Positions 39,439-52,286 are shown, numbered from the stretch's first letter. The stretch: 64,000 bases of DNA from Hypholoma sublateritium FD-334 SS-4 (GCA_000827495.1 KN817518.1:522405-586404), one strand, 5' to 3'. Program-made: numbers and translations. Notes: a model not told the origin generated them from the letters alone.

Positions 39439-40204
39439 TTATGCACCAGGATGAGACTCGGGGTCCGTGACTGTATCCCATTCCTGCGAGGAAGCCTCAG
39501 AGGGCGGACCGCCGCCCCTGATTGGGCTAGATTCACTGTCGAGTCCGGCACTTTCCAGTATTGGCGAATGAGCATCACTTACATCCAGCTGAGTCAAATC
39601 CATGATCAACTAGATATGTTTTGAGATTCATATTTAAGGGAGATAAAGCAAGGGGCGCACCTTGAAAACGGGCTCGATGATGGTCTTTTCGTATATCACG
39701 ATAAGTTCCACGGGGGAGGGATACACACGGAGGGCACGGAAGAATGACATGGCAGCGGGCAGGTACGAATCAGGACCTGAATTACGGTTAGAGAACGCGA
39801 ATGGGCATTTTGAGCAATTGCAAATACCTTCAAGTGCAAGTCTCTCGCCAGTGGCGACTTGCGACATGAAGTATTGTTCCTGCTCCTCGGGTGACGTAGG
39901 ACTAGGCTCGGTTCGGATTTGCTGGATGGCTTCACGCAGAGTGGCAGGATTGATTCCACTGAGGCTCGAGGAGGTGGCGGAATTCTGCTTAGTTTCGGCG
40001 ACTACCTTCTGAACGCGTTTCTTTTCCTTTTCTGCACAAAATGTTGGTGAAAGACGCGAATAGACGTCACGGGCACGTACTGAGTTTTCTGCGGAACTCT
40101 GTGTCATTCCTGCGCTTGTAGTCGAAGTAGACTGCATAGGCAGCGAGCCCCGCCGCGACGGTAACTGCGGCGACGGTGAGGTATGTGGTGGACCTGCTGT
40201 CCAT
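39439..40204 (-). CDS. TOM20: Mitochondrial import receptor subunit Tom20
   Basis: This outer-membrane receptor binds mitochondrial presequences and passes them to the TOM pore. Exons (minus) are 40204-40081, 40031-39828, 39776-39661 and 39609-39439, giving 204 residues. The N-terminal membrane anchor is YLTVAAVTVAAGLAAYAVYF followed by basic DYKRRND. Next is the charged linker KKEKKRVQKVVAETKQ and the TPR-like receptor domain (EEQEQYFMSQVATGERLALE, YLPAAMSFFRALRVYPSPVE). The C-terminal tail is acidic and disordered. The intron at 39777-39827 is 51 bases, stop-free and in frame. It is divergent from PP4R3, 363 bases away. Confidence 0.95.
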
Positions 40205-40567
40205 GATGGATGTCGAGTGCAACATACTTGTCATTCGCTCCGTCGGATTTTTTCGCGTGCTTACGTAATAGAGAATCGCTTCTGGGCTCTGCTTCGTTCA
40301 ATATTGCCCTGGCCCTAAAATAACAGGCTGTCTATCCCCGGAATGTAATGAAGCATAGCATAGAAAATGTAAAACCGCATATACATTTGGGCAGCTCGTC
40401 GCTGTTGGTTGCCAGCTCGCTGTTGGCAGGAGTGTCGGGCCGATGGTTTATTTGGATGAGAAGTTACCCACGACCCATTCAACCGGCGGAGCGACACTGC
40501 TCTGTCACTCTCCGCTCATTTTCCTCGTCTCTATCTCTCCACTGGCTCCGAATTCTTGCCACAGGCC
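40205..40567. promoter_or_regulatory. Shared divergent promoter of Tom20 and PP4R3
   Basis: The start codons of the two divergent genes are separated by 363 bases with no open frame, so both promoters must lie here. The PP4R3 side is rich in CTCT/TCTC pyrimidine tracts (about 40500-40550), common just before starts in fungi. Confidence 0.5.
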
Positions 40568-43500
40568 ATGAACGGCCTTGCCAGTGATACTACAGAATCA
40601 CAATCCCTCCTTCAACCGTCTGAGAATCTCCCTGTTGCTGCCGATAACACGGGTGCTGGTTCCACCGCCAATTCGAATTCTCAGTCATCGCTTCACGATG
40701 CATCGACATCCACGGATCTGAATCCCGCTATAATAATTCCTGAGAATGAATCCCCGAACGACACGGTGGATTCGGGGGCTCAGGACTCACCGACGGCCCC
40801 CGGAACGGAGGGTGAAGTCGTTCAAAATGCGGGAGTACTTATCGAGGGTCAAGACAAAGGAGGGGCCACCGCGGAAGAAGTGCCACAAGTCGAACCGCAG
40901 GAGCCCAAGCAAGAAACCAATACACTGTTGGAGCCTGCGAATGGGCAGATTGAACTCTTGGAGCATACGCCAGAACCTGCCGGCGGTGCGGGGGAGGCAG
41001 GTCTGATTGTCCAAGAGGATGGACAAGATTGGATGGCAGACTCCGATCACGAACTGAAACGCGTAAAAGTGAGTAAGAACTCCAACTTCATCATCCTACT
41101 TCCTCTGGTGTAAGACTGCTTCTTTCCTTCTCTAACATATCATAGCTAATTCGACCCTTAAATTACTATCAACCTTCCTCCGGCTGCCTGTCTTGTCCTT
41201 GTACAATGTAGCCTTTGAAATACTTACACACGATTCCAGGTCTACGAACTTATTGGCTCGCGATGGATAGACCAAGGAACCGCTTTCTGCTTCGGCCAGT
41301 TCTCGGAGGACACGAACGAAGCGCTACTCATCGCACGGTCAGAAAGGAACTACAACGAAATCATCCTATCGACAGCTATTCGCTCCAACGATGTTTACCA
41401 ACGCCAACAGGGTAAGTTTTGTAATTCACTGGTTATTGGACCTGGCCCCTGCTGCTTCTGCACACGACCACTCATGCAGCCCCTGATTGTGACATAATTC
41501 ATGCATATGCATCTTATTCCATTTGGCTCGTTCAATTGCGTTAATCACCATTTCATTCATTTTAGACACGCTCATCGTCTGGACGGAACCTGATGGCGTG
41601 GACTATGCACTCAGTTTCCAAGATCCTGACGGCTGCGCAGAAGTGTGGAATTTCATACTTGAGGTACAGCGGCATATGAATTCAAATGGTTGGTGTCTCC
41701 AATTATTTTGGTCCAATACACCTAATACATCTTTTAGATGATACAACTATAGTGTCCTCCTCGCCAATGCTCGGTCCAGATATTTCTGTCACAAGCGCCA
41801 GTATCATTCGCTCAGGGCATCTCCCTCCCCCTCAACTCGGCATTATCAATGAAATTGAGAGAGCTATCAAGGCGTTATCGCGAACTCAGGCTGTGAAGGA
41901 GCGGATATGCGAATACATACAAAATGAGGTGAGTAACACACGTGTCTACTTGCAGTATGTACCGCCGCACTGTCAAATCCCTCGGCACATCATTTATCCA
42001 ATTTTCATGGACAATCCTTGGCCATTGCTGTCCGTGAAGCCACTACAATACAGGTGTCATAATATCCCCATTTTCAGTGTATTTTGTGATATAAGCACAA
42101 TAGCTGATTATCTTCAACATGGTGTTTGCTTTATCATTGATAGGATTACATCAAGGCCCTGATAAAAGTAATGGGTGATGCAGAAGATTTGGAGAGTCTG
42201 GAAAATCTGCATGCTCTATGTAGCCTGATGCAAACAATACGTATGTCGTTTATACATCTCTGTTAATGGCAGCACTTACTGAATGATGTCATCCATAGTT
42301 ATGTTGAATGACCACGCACTTTATGAACACATTCTAGAGGACGAGATATTTTTCGGAGTTGTTGGTATGCTCGAATGTGAGTTCTGCTTCTCATCTGTTT
42401 CTGTTTGATTGCCTACAACTTGATATCTCACCTAGACGATCCCGACTTTCCGGGCCATAAGGCAAACTACCGCGATTTCCTGCACAACACCGCTGCATTC
42501 CATCAGCCTATTCCTATGCGCGACATCACTATTCAGCGCAAAATCCACCATACCTACCGCCTCCAATTCCTCAAGGACGTTGTCCTAGCGCGCGCCCTCG
42601 ACGATTCCACCTTCAACGTGCTCAACTCATGCATCATCTTCAACCAGATAGACATCATTACCTACATTCAGCAGGATCCAAGCTTTTTGCGAGATATTGT
42701 CCGTCTATTCGTCGACGAGGATATGCTTACGGGTGGCGGGCCAAATGTACGCCGACTGCAATTCCAGCCGCAGCAGGGAGCGCCTGCGCAGACGGCAGCG
42801 CCCCAACAGCATATGATCATTAGCCTGAACGGGAATGGGGACAATGTTAGCAAGCCCGACTCTGCGCCGATGGAAGTCGACCAGAAACCTGCCCCGACTC
42901 CTTCACCGCCGAGCACTAACGTCACCTTAAATGCAAATGGCAATACAGGCCCGGGAACATACAATGGCACGGCGGGTTTAGTCAACGGGCGTACTGTCAA
43001 GCGGCCTAACACGTACGCATTCGCACCGCCGGACGACCTTACAGAGGCCGAGATTGCGCTGCGGCGTGAGGTCGTGCTGCTGCTGCAGCAGCTGTGCATC
43101 ATGGGCAAGAACGTGCAGATGCCCGCCCGCATGGCGCTCTTTCGCACACTCGTCGACCGCGGCGTGCTCTTCGCCGTGCAGTGGGCGCTCACACTTCCGG
43201 AGAAGGAGGCGACGACGAAGCAGATGATCAGTGCGGGCGGCGAGGTGCTTGCTGCGGTGCTCGACCACGATCTGAGCGGCGTGCGTGGCCATGTACTGAA
43301 GCAAATCCTCGCGATCGAGAAGGAGCGCGAGGCGCACAAGAAAGGCGCGGACAAGGCGGAGACAGTGATCGACATGGCGTGCCGGCTGCTCGCAACAAGC
43401 AAGGACCTCGCGGTGCAGAGCCAGGTGGGCGACTGTCTGAAGGTCTGGCTAGACCTACCCAGTGCGGCAGACCTGCCTACGGCCGCCTCCGGATCGGAAG

Positions 43501-45183
43501 TAAGCAACGACTGATTCGTCTCCTCGCTAGCCTGCTGATTCGATTGATCTGAGATAGATTGGCCCGAAACTCCCAACAGTGATTCGAAAGGATGATCCTA
43601 CGACCGAGCGGTTCATGGAGTACTTCTACAAGGAGTGTATTCAGAAACTCATGAAGCCAATCGCGGACCTACCCCAATGGCGGAACTCCAGCGAGCCGAT
43701 CCTTTCCCTGGGGCGAGAGGAGACGAATCGATACGTCTACCTCTGTGATCTGCTACACAACTTCATCCAGCAGCATATGTTCCGAAGTCATTTCTACGTC
43801 ATGTCGTCCGACATCCTTCCCCGGGTGGCGACCCTCTTCAAGGCCAAAGACAAGCATCTCCGGCACTGTGAGCTCTTCTTTTCCACCCTGCTTTCTTCCA
43901 GCCTAACAGTTTATTAGCCGCATTCCGAATTTTCCGCTTGCTTCTTAAGCAGGGAAACCCTAATTCCCATAGTCAGATCATGAAACATGGCATCCTCAAA
44001 CCAATCTTGGATTTGACATTAAAGGAATCATTGCGGGATAATCTTCTCAGTTGTTCATGTCAGGAATATTTTGACTACATGCGCAAGGTACGAATCTCTA
44101 AAAGGTATAATGACATCGATAACCCGAAAGTTTAACATCGATATCTAGGAGAACATGAAAGATCTGATTAAGTACTGTATGACACACCACGAGGCTGAGA
44201 TCCAGAAGCTTGAACAAACCGCTCTCGGCAAAACAAGATTTGAACTCTTTATCCGAAGATGGGATATGAATTGCGCCCCGCCCCCAGAAGAGTCTACCCC
44301 GGACAAGTACGTCATATCACACCTTATATACAACTCTTGCCGACCTTTTTTTTCCTTCTGCCACGTTAGATCTCATGATCGGGCGTGGTCAGGGCCCGGT
44401 CGTCTTCTCGACCTTGCCGAAGAGGACTACTTCAATGCCGAGGATGAGGACGACGATGTCATCCCCTCCATCAGCCAACAGTCATGGCTGAAAGACTCTC
44501 CGCTTTCATCAAACAACACAGGTATGAAGCGCAAGCGCCGGCCAGGAATCAGCAGTGCGCCGAAAGGCTACCGACCTCCTCTCAAAACGCCGCAGCTGGG
44601 CGCGCTAGTTGACTACGGCGAGGACGACGACGAACCGAGTACAACGGCAGACGCCGACAACTTGCCGCAGTCGTCAGGGTCGCGGTCCGCATCACCAGAT
44701 AACAAAGCCCCTATTTCTCAAATAAAGCGTTCCCCGTCACCAGCATCGATTCCGACCCCTCCATCGAACGCTCAACCATCAGGGCCCCCACCAAAACGGG
44801 TACCCAAAGATGAAAACGATGAGGACAATATCCTCGAGTCTCTCGCACGCAATCCCCGATCCCGGCCCCAGTCACCAATGCCTGGCCTAGGGCCTATGCG
44901 GCCCGCGGAAAAACGACGCAGGGTCGAAGATGACGACGACGAGCTATTTGCGCGTCTCTCAAAGGCGCCGAAGAAGTCCGACCTGGGCAGCCAGAACCAG
45001 TCGGCCGCGTCAATACCCGGGCGGGCGAAGAACGGAGACGACCCACCCGGGAAGAAAATCAAGGTCAGGCTCGGTACTGTTGGCCTGGCGGTCGCCACCG
45101 CGCCCGTGCCAGAACCAACGATAACGCCTGGCACCTGCTCGCCATCGTCAGAAAGCGGCACAAAAGACGGAGACACAGGATAA
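40568..45183 (+). CDS. PSY2: PP4 regulatory subunit 3 (Psy2/SMEK type)
   Basis: This is the targeting subunit of serine/threonine phosphatase 4, which dephosphorylates DNA-damage and cell-cycle substrates in the nucleus. The acidic N-terminus (167 residues, exon 40568-41068) is followed by an EVH1/PH-like domain (YELIGSRWIDQGTAFCFGQF ... DPDGCAEVWNFILEVQRH). The SMK-1/DUF625 helical-repeat domain follows (LFVDEDM, TTERFMEYFYKECIQKLMKP, YLCDLLHNFIQQHMFRSHFY, EENMKDLIKYCMTHH-type). The C-terminus is Ser/Pro/acidic-rich with basic patches (GMKRKRRPGISSAPKGYRPP; AEKRRRVEDDDDE), probably nuclear localisation signals. It contains at least ten short introns. An inserted low-complexity segment of about 90 residues lies around 42735-43010. 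Confidence 0.93.
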
Positions 45184-46727
45184 TTAGGCTGCCTGCTTCT
45201 CATTCCGTTGACGTTTGGACCTATGTAACTAGCCACATTCGTTTTCAATGTACAATGTACATCTCAAGCTCTCCTAGACCTTTTTCATTCATGCTCTTTC
45301 GAACTAATTATGCCCTCCATGTTTTTTTTCGGCTGTCGGGTTCATGTAGTGTTGTAAATGTCACTCCTTATGCTTTTACCTCTAGTGGCAGCCCAGTCTT
45401 ACTTCAGTCAGCAACTTATTTCCACCCAGTACATAACCGTACTAATTCAATCGTAACACCCCTCAGATTGGCGTGAATCGGGCAATGATCGGCCCACTCA
45501 GTGGCACTGACTTTGATGGTTCGCAACAGGATGTAATTGAGGAGAGGAAATACGCAGCCGTTTATATTTGAGACTTGGTAATACATACAATTCAGAGCAA
45601 CTGTAAATAGGCGAAGAACTAAATAGAAAATAGGACACGAGGAACAGCGAGAACTGAACGTAGGCAAACATGATATGAAGTGCCGCGGGGTTGAATCGTA
45701 AGCGTGGCGGCTGTATACTATATCGGTTCGCGAGTAGACAAAGAATCAGAGGAACGAAAAGGGACGATCTGGACACGGTGTACTCGGGTTGAGGTCAATT
45801 TCGATGTCGCAGATGATGAATTGGATTGGTCTTGTCATGGCGATAAAGGAAAAGCGTGTGTATGTATGATGGTATTTGGAATGTGGGTTTATACGGTACG
45901 ACTGATTAATGGGGCAGTGCAGGTAGCAGACTGGAAAGCATGTGGAAAAAACAAGGAGGTAATGTATATGACGATGATGTAAAATGGTGGAAGATGATAG
46001 TAAGAATGCAATTGTGATGGAGAAAGGAGGCTGGTTGGTCGTCGAGGTGTCCGTAAGGCGCAGAAGGTAAGTCTGCAGGGAATATATGGGTTCACGTAGC
46101 TCTTGGGGGTTGTCGTAAATATATAAAGAGGGCGCAAGAGGCGCCCGCTGGATAAAGGAACACAGATAAGATGGAAGCAACCAAATAAAAGTATACTAGT
46201 CGGGACAACAGACAATAGTTTCTGAAAAGAAGAGAAAAAAGGAAACACATGGAGGAGGATGACGGAAAAGCAAAATAAGATACGACGATGAATATGCAAG
46301 TATTTCTTCAGATATAACGTTTGAACGGGGGGTCGCGCGCGGGTGGAAAGCGGTATATGGATGAGAGCGGGCTGCGATGTGGTGGCATGTATATCATCTT
46401 CAACATCACCGATGGTGTACAATAGATATTGTAGTAGTATGCGTGCATGTGAGTGCAATTATAAGGTGCGGTGTGTGTGTGAATGCGAATGCCGATGATG
46501 TATGCGAGCGTGTGCGGATGAGAGTTGGTTGGATATGAATGATGATGAAAGCATGGTGAATATATGATGCCGAGAGATGAAAGGGCGAGATCGATAGTAG
46601 CGGCAATGTAGGTGGAAAAGAAAAGAGGGCGTCCAACCGGCCAGTCTTCTACAGATTATGGGCTGAGCGTGAAGGCGATGCCGAATAAGATGAAGGAAAT
46701 AAACAGGGAAAAATATCACGAGCCCAT
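45184..46727. other. Spacer between convergent PP4R3 and Whi3-like genes
   Basis: About 1.5 kb between two gene ends. It has many short purine/pyrimidine-biased and TG/CA-rich stretches (for example 46440-46520) and only low-complexity open frames. It probably holds long 3' untranslated regions. No gene is supported. Confidence 0.5.
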
Positions 46728-49700
46728 TCACTCGTCCGGCTGTTGCTGTTGTTGTTGCTGCTGCTGCTGTTGCAGTGGGAGCTGCCCCTCAGGAATCGAA
46801 TGCTGGTTGTACGACTGGTGCTGATGGAGCATCGGCTGACCGAAAGCGCCGAGCTGCTCGCCTGACCCAAAGGGCATCCCGAACGGCGAGAAGCCGCCGC
46901 CCGCGGACGCGCCATAACTCCCAAACCCATTCGCTGCCGCTGCCGCCGCTGCCGACGCACGCGGCACAAAAGCAGTCGACGCGCCCGTCAGCTGCGTCGT
47001 CCCCGTTGGCGAGCTGGCGCTGTAGAAGCGCGGCGGCGACGCGAAGAAGCTGTTCGCGTTCCCATTTCCGCTGCTGTACGTCGGCGATGTCGGCGAGAGC
47101 GTCGAGTCGCGTCGCAGGATCGCCGTCGGCAGACGGTGCTGCTGCTGCCCGTTGAAGTCGTCTGCGCTGCGGCTGAGGAACGACTCAGAGCCCGCGGATT
47201 GCGGGCCCTGCTGGTACTGGCCAGCGTTGTTTGGCACCTGCGCGAACTGCTGCTGGGCCTGCGAAGGGGTGGAGCTGCCGGAGGTGGTCTGGCCGCCAGA
47301 GTTGTTGGAAGTGCGAACGCCGAGCGGGTTCTTGCTGTACGACAGGCGGATCCCATTCTTCACTGCGCCGCGCAGAGTGTTACCTGACATCTCAGCCAGG
47401 GCCCTGGTCGCAAATTGGACGTCCTCGAACTAAGGTTTCAAGTCAATAAATAGACCTTGCACACGCCAAAAGTCAGACGCACCTCAACGAAACACATCGG
47501 CCCGTTGGCTTTGTGCCTGAAGCACAGTTTCCGGTACCCAGGGCGGGCCGAGAATACTTCCCGAAGCGTTTCCTCAAGGTAATCATTTGGGTACCCGAGT
47601 GGTGGAGGCGATGTTGGCAGGTTACCCACATACAGCGTGTTGATCTAGAACACAACAAACAGACAAAAGGCAATCAGTCAGCGTCACGATGAATGTTTTT
47701 CAAATGAATGCAAAGCTAATTCTCTATCTCGCCCCGCCGGGAAAAAAGAATGGCAGGAGCAAGACAATACGAGACAATAATAGAATCGGAGCAGCCATCA
47801 TTCTGAGGCCTTTTGAGTCAAGTACAATAACTCTTCGCGAGCGAGAATACAGAGGCAAGGAAAAGAAAAAGGATATTTAACTTACGGGAGGATTCTGGTC
47901 TACCGTCCCACGCAAGCTTGTAGTGCTCGCTGAACCGCCCGATCCCGCAGGCGATGGCAGCTGCGGCGACGTGTTGCCAGCACTGCCTGGCGCACTGGTG
48001 TTCGCACTACCACTGCCAGTGCTCGACCCAGCAGGCAGCGGTGAAACTCCACCGCCATTCCCAATGGCGCTTACACCGGTGGTAACCGCCGACGTAGAAG
48101 TCGACGACGACACAGAAGACGCGAACGCCGAGGTCGAACCCGACGCGAGGGCAGACGTCGAAGCAGACGTCGACGTGGATACCGACGCCGACGTCGACGA
48201 AGAAGACGACGACGCATGCTGCTGGAGGCGCTCAAGGATTCCATTGGTATGGACCCCTAGCGGGCGCATGGGTGCGGCACCGACGTACCCAGCCGCGTTC
48301 GAAGCAGCAACATCGATGGCACTCGTCTCGCTCGACTCGCTCTGCGTGCGGTACCCCTGGTTGTGCTGGCCATGGTGGGTGCTATGCGGGCCAGGCTGTT
48401 GCCCAAACTGCTGCGACTGGCGCTGCAGCTGCAGCTGCTTCTGCTGGTCGTGATGGTACTGGAGGTGCTGGAATTGCGGAATATAGCCACCCTGAGGCTG
48501 GGCTTGGCCCGGTCCGTGATGCGCATCCAAGAAGCTGCCCGGCGATGTGGACCGTTCGGAGCTTGAACTGGGATGCGCTTGCACATTGGCAGTGGCACCC
48601 ATGGTTGAACTTACATTCCCACCACCACCTAGGTATGAAGGTCTGGCGACAGTTGCATACGATACGACGCCGTGAACTCGATCCCAGGGGCCGACGGCGA
48701 CATCATCGGGCGCCTGCTGAGTCTGAGCCTGTGCATGCCCCTGCTGTTGCAGCTGCTCCTGGTATTCGCGGTGCATGAGCTCTTCTTCCTCCTGGCGTTC
48801 CTGCTCCATCTGCTGGCGTTCGAGCTCTTCTTCCTCATTCAGCTGCTGATGCATCAGCTCCAGGCGATCTTCGTAGTCGTAGTCCTCGTGGTCGTGGGAC
48901 GATTCCAGTGAGTCTAGCTGCTGCTCTGTGGGCGCCAATGCCATATTCTCTTGGCCCTGTCCTTGCTGACTGGGGCTGTCGATGGTGGTGGCAACCGTCG
49001 CAGCAGTGATAGCAGGCGATCCCCAAAGCGAGCTCGACGACGCGCCCGAACTCTGACGAGACATCGCCGCGGCACTCGCGCTAGCATTTCCACCTACAGC
49101 AACAGGCGAAGCGACACTGGTGCCATTGGATGGCGCACCGTTGACCGCGGAAGTGGTAGAAACGGCATGGAACGCATCGAAAGCTGCCGAGTTACTCGCG
49201 CGCAGACGCATCAGGTTCATCTCCCGTTCTCCTCTGCGCCTGCGTTCTCGTTCGCGCTCCTCCTCCTCGCGTTCTCTCGCTCCTCTAATACCACCGCCGC
49301 CTATGGAGAGGTTGCTGAGACTTGAGAGACCCATCGCTCCGACAAGGCCGACACTATCGCGCTTGCGCCCTTCATCGTCCGTGGGAACACCAGAAGAAGC
49401 ATTGCCATTGCTATCTTTACCGTTCATGCCGTTAACGGTCAGGCCATCTAGGGATTGAGAATTGCTCAACGAAGTGGCTGCAGCGCCCGGCTGCCCCGCA
49501 GACATTGATGGGCCATTCTCGCGCTGCCAGTGCCCAATGCGAGCCAATCCGGGCTCCGGGACGCCGAAGGCAAGATTGTCATTCGAGTGCGGTCCTGGGA
49601 CCTGCTGGCCAACAGTCCCAACCTGGCCGACCCCGCCAACTAGTCCCACGCCTCGTTTGGTATGTAAGTTCTTCTTCGCCATCTCGGCCTTGAGTACAGC

Positions 49701-51264
49701 GCCTTTCTCAATGTCGACCCTGCGCCCTTGCAAGACATCTCTGGCAACGAGGGCTTCATCGCGCGATCGAAACTTGGCGAAGCCGATGATCTGTTTGCGT
49801 GGAGGAAGGGTGAGAGACAGGGCGTTTTGCGTGGCTTGGGCTTGTGCGGATAGTGGATTGAGGGAATTGAGAGATGCCAGCGAGGAAAGCGGGTTGAGAG
49901 GGTTTATCCCCATACCGCCCATGGCGTAGTGGGATACGAGATCTTCGCCTTGGGGCGGTGCTGGCCAGCCATCCCTTCCGGCATCTACAACGCCACCCTG
50001 ATTGACCTGAACAAGGTTGTAGGGGTCATTCGCAGCGCCGTATCCGCGCGCTACTCCCTGCGACCCCGGTCCTCCACCAATTCCATTCGCAGCTCCTGAC
50101 CCGCTGAGAAGGGGGTTATAAGCGTTGTACTCTTTATGCGGGATTTTGAGAGTGGCAGCCTCAAAGCCGGGACTAAAGGTAAACATGTTCTGAAATTCGC
50201 GCTCCTGTGCATATACGGGGTTAGTAATCACGAAAAAGCGGGAAATGGCAGGATAGGGCAAGAAATGGACGTGCCTGCATATCCTCGGGGAAACCAACTA
50301 CGAAAATCGTTGAAATCTCTTCGCCATTCGCAGTTGTGGTGGGGCCGTTACCGTTCGCCATTCCAATGGAAACGGACGCGGAAAGCCCTGGTGCGATACC
50401 CGCGTTGCTGTTGACGTTATTTGCATTTGAAGAGGGAGGAACACCGATAGCGACGCCTGCAGGGACGTGGGGGCCATACGGAGTTTGGGATGACAGCTGG
50501 ACGGCGATGCCGTTTGAAAAGGCATACGACTGGCCCTGTCCGGGCGCTGGTTGCTGCTGTTGCTGAGCGGAAGATTTAGAAGAGGCGGCGTACGGATCGA
50601 TGAGATAAGGGGATTTGTGGACGCCGTTAACGACGGGCTGTGACTGTTGTTGTTGGTGAGGCTGCTGTTGGTGCGGGTGAAGTTGTTGCTGGTGGGATTG
50701 TTGCTGATAGTCGTAGGAGCCGTACTGCTGCATCACTGGGGAGGTGATCTGACCCGGAAATGCGTCTTGGGAGGGATAGAAAGTGGCACCCTGGTCGCGG
50801 TAGGACGACGAGGCGGCGAGGACGCTCTGGTTCACCTGGTGGCGCGTGCGCGTGGTATTTGGGTATGAGGTGAAGGAGTTGCGGTAGTTGGGCGCCCCGG
50901 CGAAGCCGTTCAGCTTTGCAGCGGCGGGATGCGCCTGCTGCGCCCCGGGGGGGTGGTGGGGATGGTGCATGTACTCGGCGGCGTATTCCTGGTGCATGTG
51001 CTGCGCCTGGGACGAGTAGAGGCCCTGGTGGACGGAGTAGAGGGCGTCGGCGCCATGGGGGTGGTGGAAGGCGGCGTAGGGGTCCTGGGGGTCGTCGGGC
51101 GCGGCGTGGCGGGCGAGGGCGTAGCGGGGGATGCTGGGGTCGTCGTCGTGGATGTCGTCGTCGGCGGGGACGGGCTCAGCGTCTGCCTGGGCGTCGAGGG
51201 AGGCGAGGAGGGACTTATTGATGAAGTCCTCGTCGTTGAGGTGGGCGGGAGTTGCGGAGGGCAT
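46728..51264 (-). CDS. Whi3-type RNA-binding protein (two RRMs, Gln-rich)
   Basis: This is a cytoplasmic RNA-binding protein of the Whi3 family, which retains cyclin mRNAs and forms polyQ-dependent condensates. Exons (minus) are 51264-50275, 50204-47886, 47644-47483 and 47429-46728, giving 1,390 residues. The start ([20 protein letters not shown]) is followed by a Gln/His-rich region. RRM1 begins [20 protein letters not shown] and is interrupted by a long insert before [21 protein letters not shown] Ser-rich linker with a coiled, charged stretch ([20 protein letters not shown]) precedes RRM2 ([20 protein letters not shown] ... [13 protein letters not shown]). The tail ends in polyGln. The first intron (50205-50274) has a GC donor. 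RRM2 matches the conserved Whi3 C-terminal RRM. Confidence 0.93.
46737..46775 (-). repeat. Short CAG/CAA repeat at the Whi3-like C-terminus
   Basis: A run of 11 glutamine codons lies just before the stop (coding strand CAG/CAA). PolyQ tracts in Whi3 of other fungi drive condensate formation; here the tract sits at the very end of the protein. Confidence 0.8.
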
Positions 51265-51719
51265 CAGAAAGCGGACATGCAGAGATAGTGGACGATCGAG
51301 AGGGAATGTGCCGTCGCTCCCGACCGTCACAATCACACAACATTTCTTCCACGCACGGCCCATCTGTACACAACAACAACCACCGCACGTGCACGGCACC
51401 CCGGCTTCATTCAACGAACAAGCTAATCAGATTCGGCTCATTACACCTGCAGGTCCTCTCTCCGCTCTTGGCGATCGGCTCTCGGACGCGCTGCTCCTCA
51501 GATAACCCAGGTATGGCCTAGGCGCCTGAAATAAATCTCCTCGATTGCAAAAAATAATGAAAACCATGTTTTCCGTCAAATTGCCGCACCATGTGGCTGC
51601 TTCCCGCTCCGCGTCATCTCCCTCAACTAATTAGCGCCCGTAAGCGCCGTAATGGAAGTGGAAGCAACCGTCATATATTGATAGAGTTGCCCCGACCCGA
51701 TCCTGCAAGCTGACCTGCA
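51265..51719. other. Spacer between Whi3-like start and a small gene
   Basis: About 450 bases, containing the Whi3-like promoter and leader and the 3' flank of the small minus-strand gene at 51720. Nothing else is recognised. Confidence 0.5.
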
Positions 51720-52286
51720 TTACCCTACCTCTATCTCCGTATTTATCCACCCGCGCTCACCCACGACCTCCAGGGTAATCCCAACACTAAACACCAAACA
51801 CAGCGCAAGCGCAAGCGCCAGCGCCCCGACAAACCTGCGCAGCGCGCGCGCATCCGGTGCGCCTGGCGCCTCGATGTACGCCGCGTATGGCACAGTCTCC
51901 GCCGCCCGCAGCGGGGTCGGCCCGAACTGGTGCGCAGACGGCACGGGGGAGACATACAGATCGAACGCAGGCACCGCGCTCGGACGAGGATCCTCGTGCG
52001 GCGGCCCGCTGTACGCCCAGGGACTGGGCGGCGCAGTCGCACCGAGCGAGGCGTAGGCCGGCGGTGGCGTGTGGCCCTGCGCCTCCTGTGCCTGTGGGGC
52101 GCGGAGAAGCGCGGGGTCCACCGTTTGCCGCTGCGATGCTGGGGCGGCCCGCACTGTCAGCGAGGAAGAGGAAGACGAGACGGAGCGCGGCGGCGCCGAG
52201 GGGCGTGTGTTGGGCGAGGCGAAAACGTGCCCGGACGAAGGTTGCTGGAGGAGAGGGGTACCGTCATGGGGTGCAGCAGGAACCAT
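51720..52286 (-). CDS. Small predicted tail-anchored protein, unknown function
   Basis: This single-exon gene codes for 188 residues and is not recognised as a known family. The first 145 residues are Pro/Ala/Ser-rich and probably disordered (VPAAPHDGTPLLQQPSSGHV near the start). A single hydrophobic segment near the end (RRFVGALALALALCLVFSVG) is followed by about 20 residues, the layout of a tail-anchored or type II single-span membrane protein. There is no signal peptide. Codon choice is GC-rich like its neighbours, which supports real coding. It is encoded in the same direction as the Whi3-like gene. Confidence 0.65.
   Translation of the reverse strand: MVPAAPHDGTPLLQQPSSGHVFASPNTRPSAPPRSVSSSSSSLTVRAAPASQRQTVDPALLRAPQAQEAQGHTPPPAYASLGATAPPSPWAYSGPPHEDPRPSAVPAFDLYVSPVPSAHQFGPTPLRAAETVPYAAYIEAPGAPDARALRRFVGALALALALCLVFSVGITLEVVGERGWINTEIEVG

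Noticed and set aside
46440..46520. TG/CA-rich stretch as a possible telomere-like or microsatellite array
   Set aside because: It is irregular and short, inside a 3' flank, with no fixed repeat unit.
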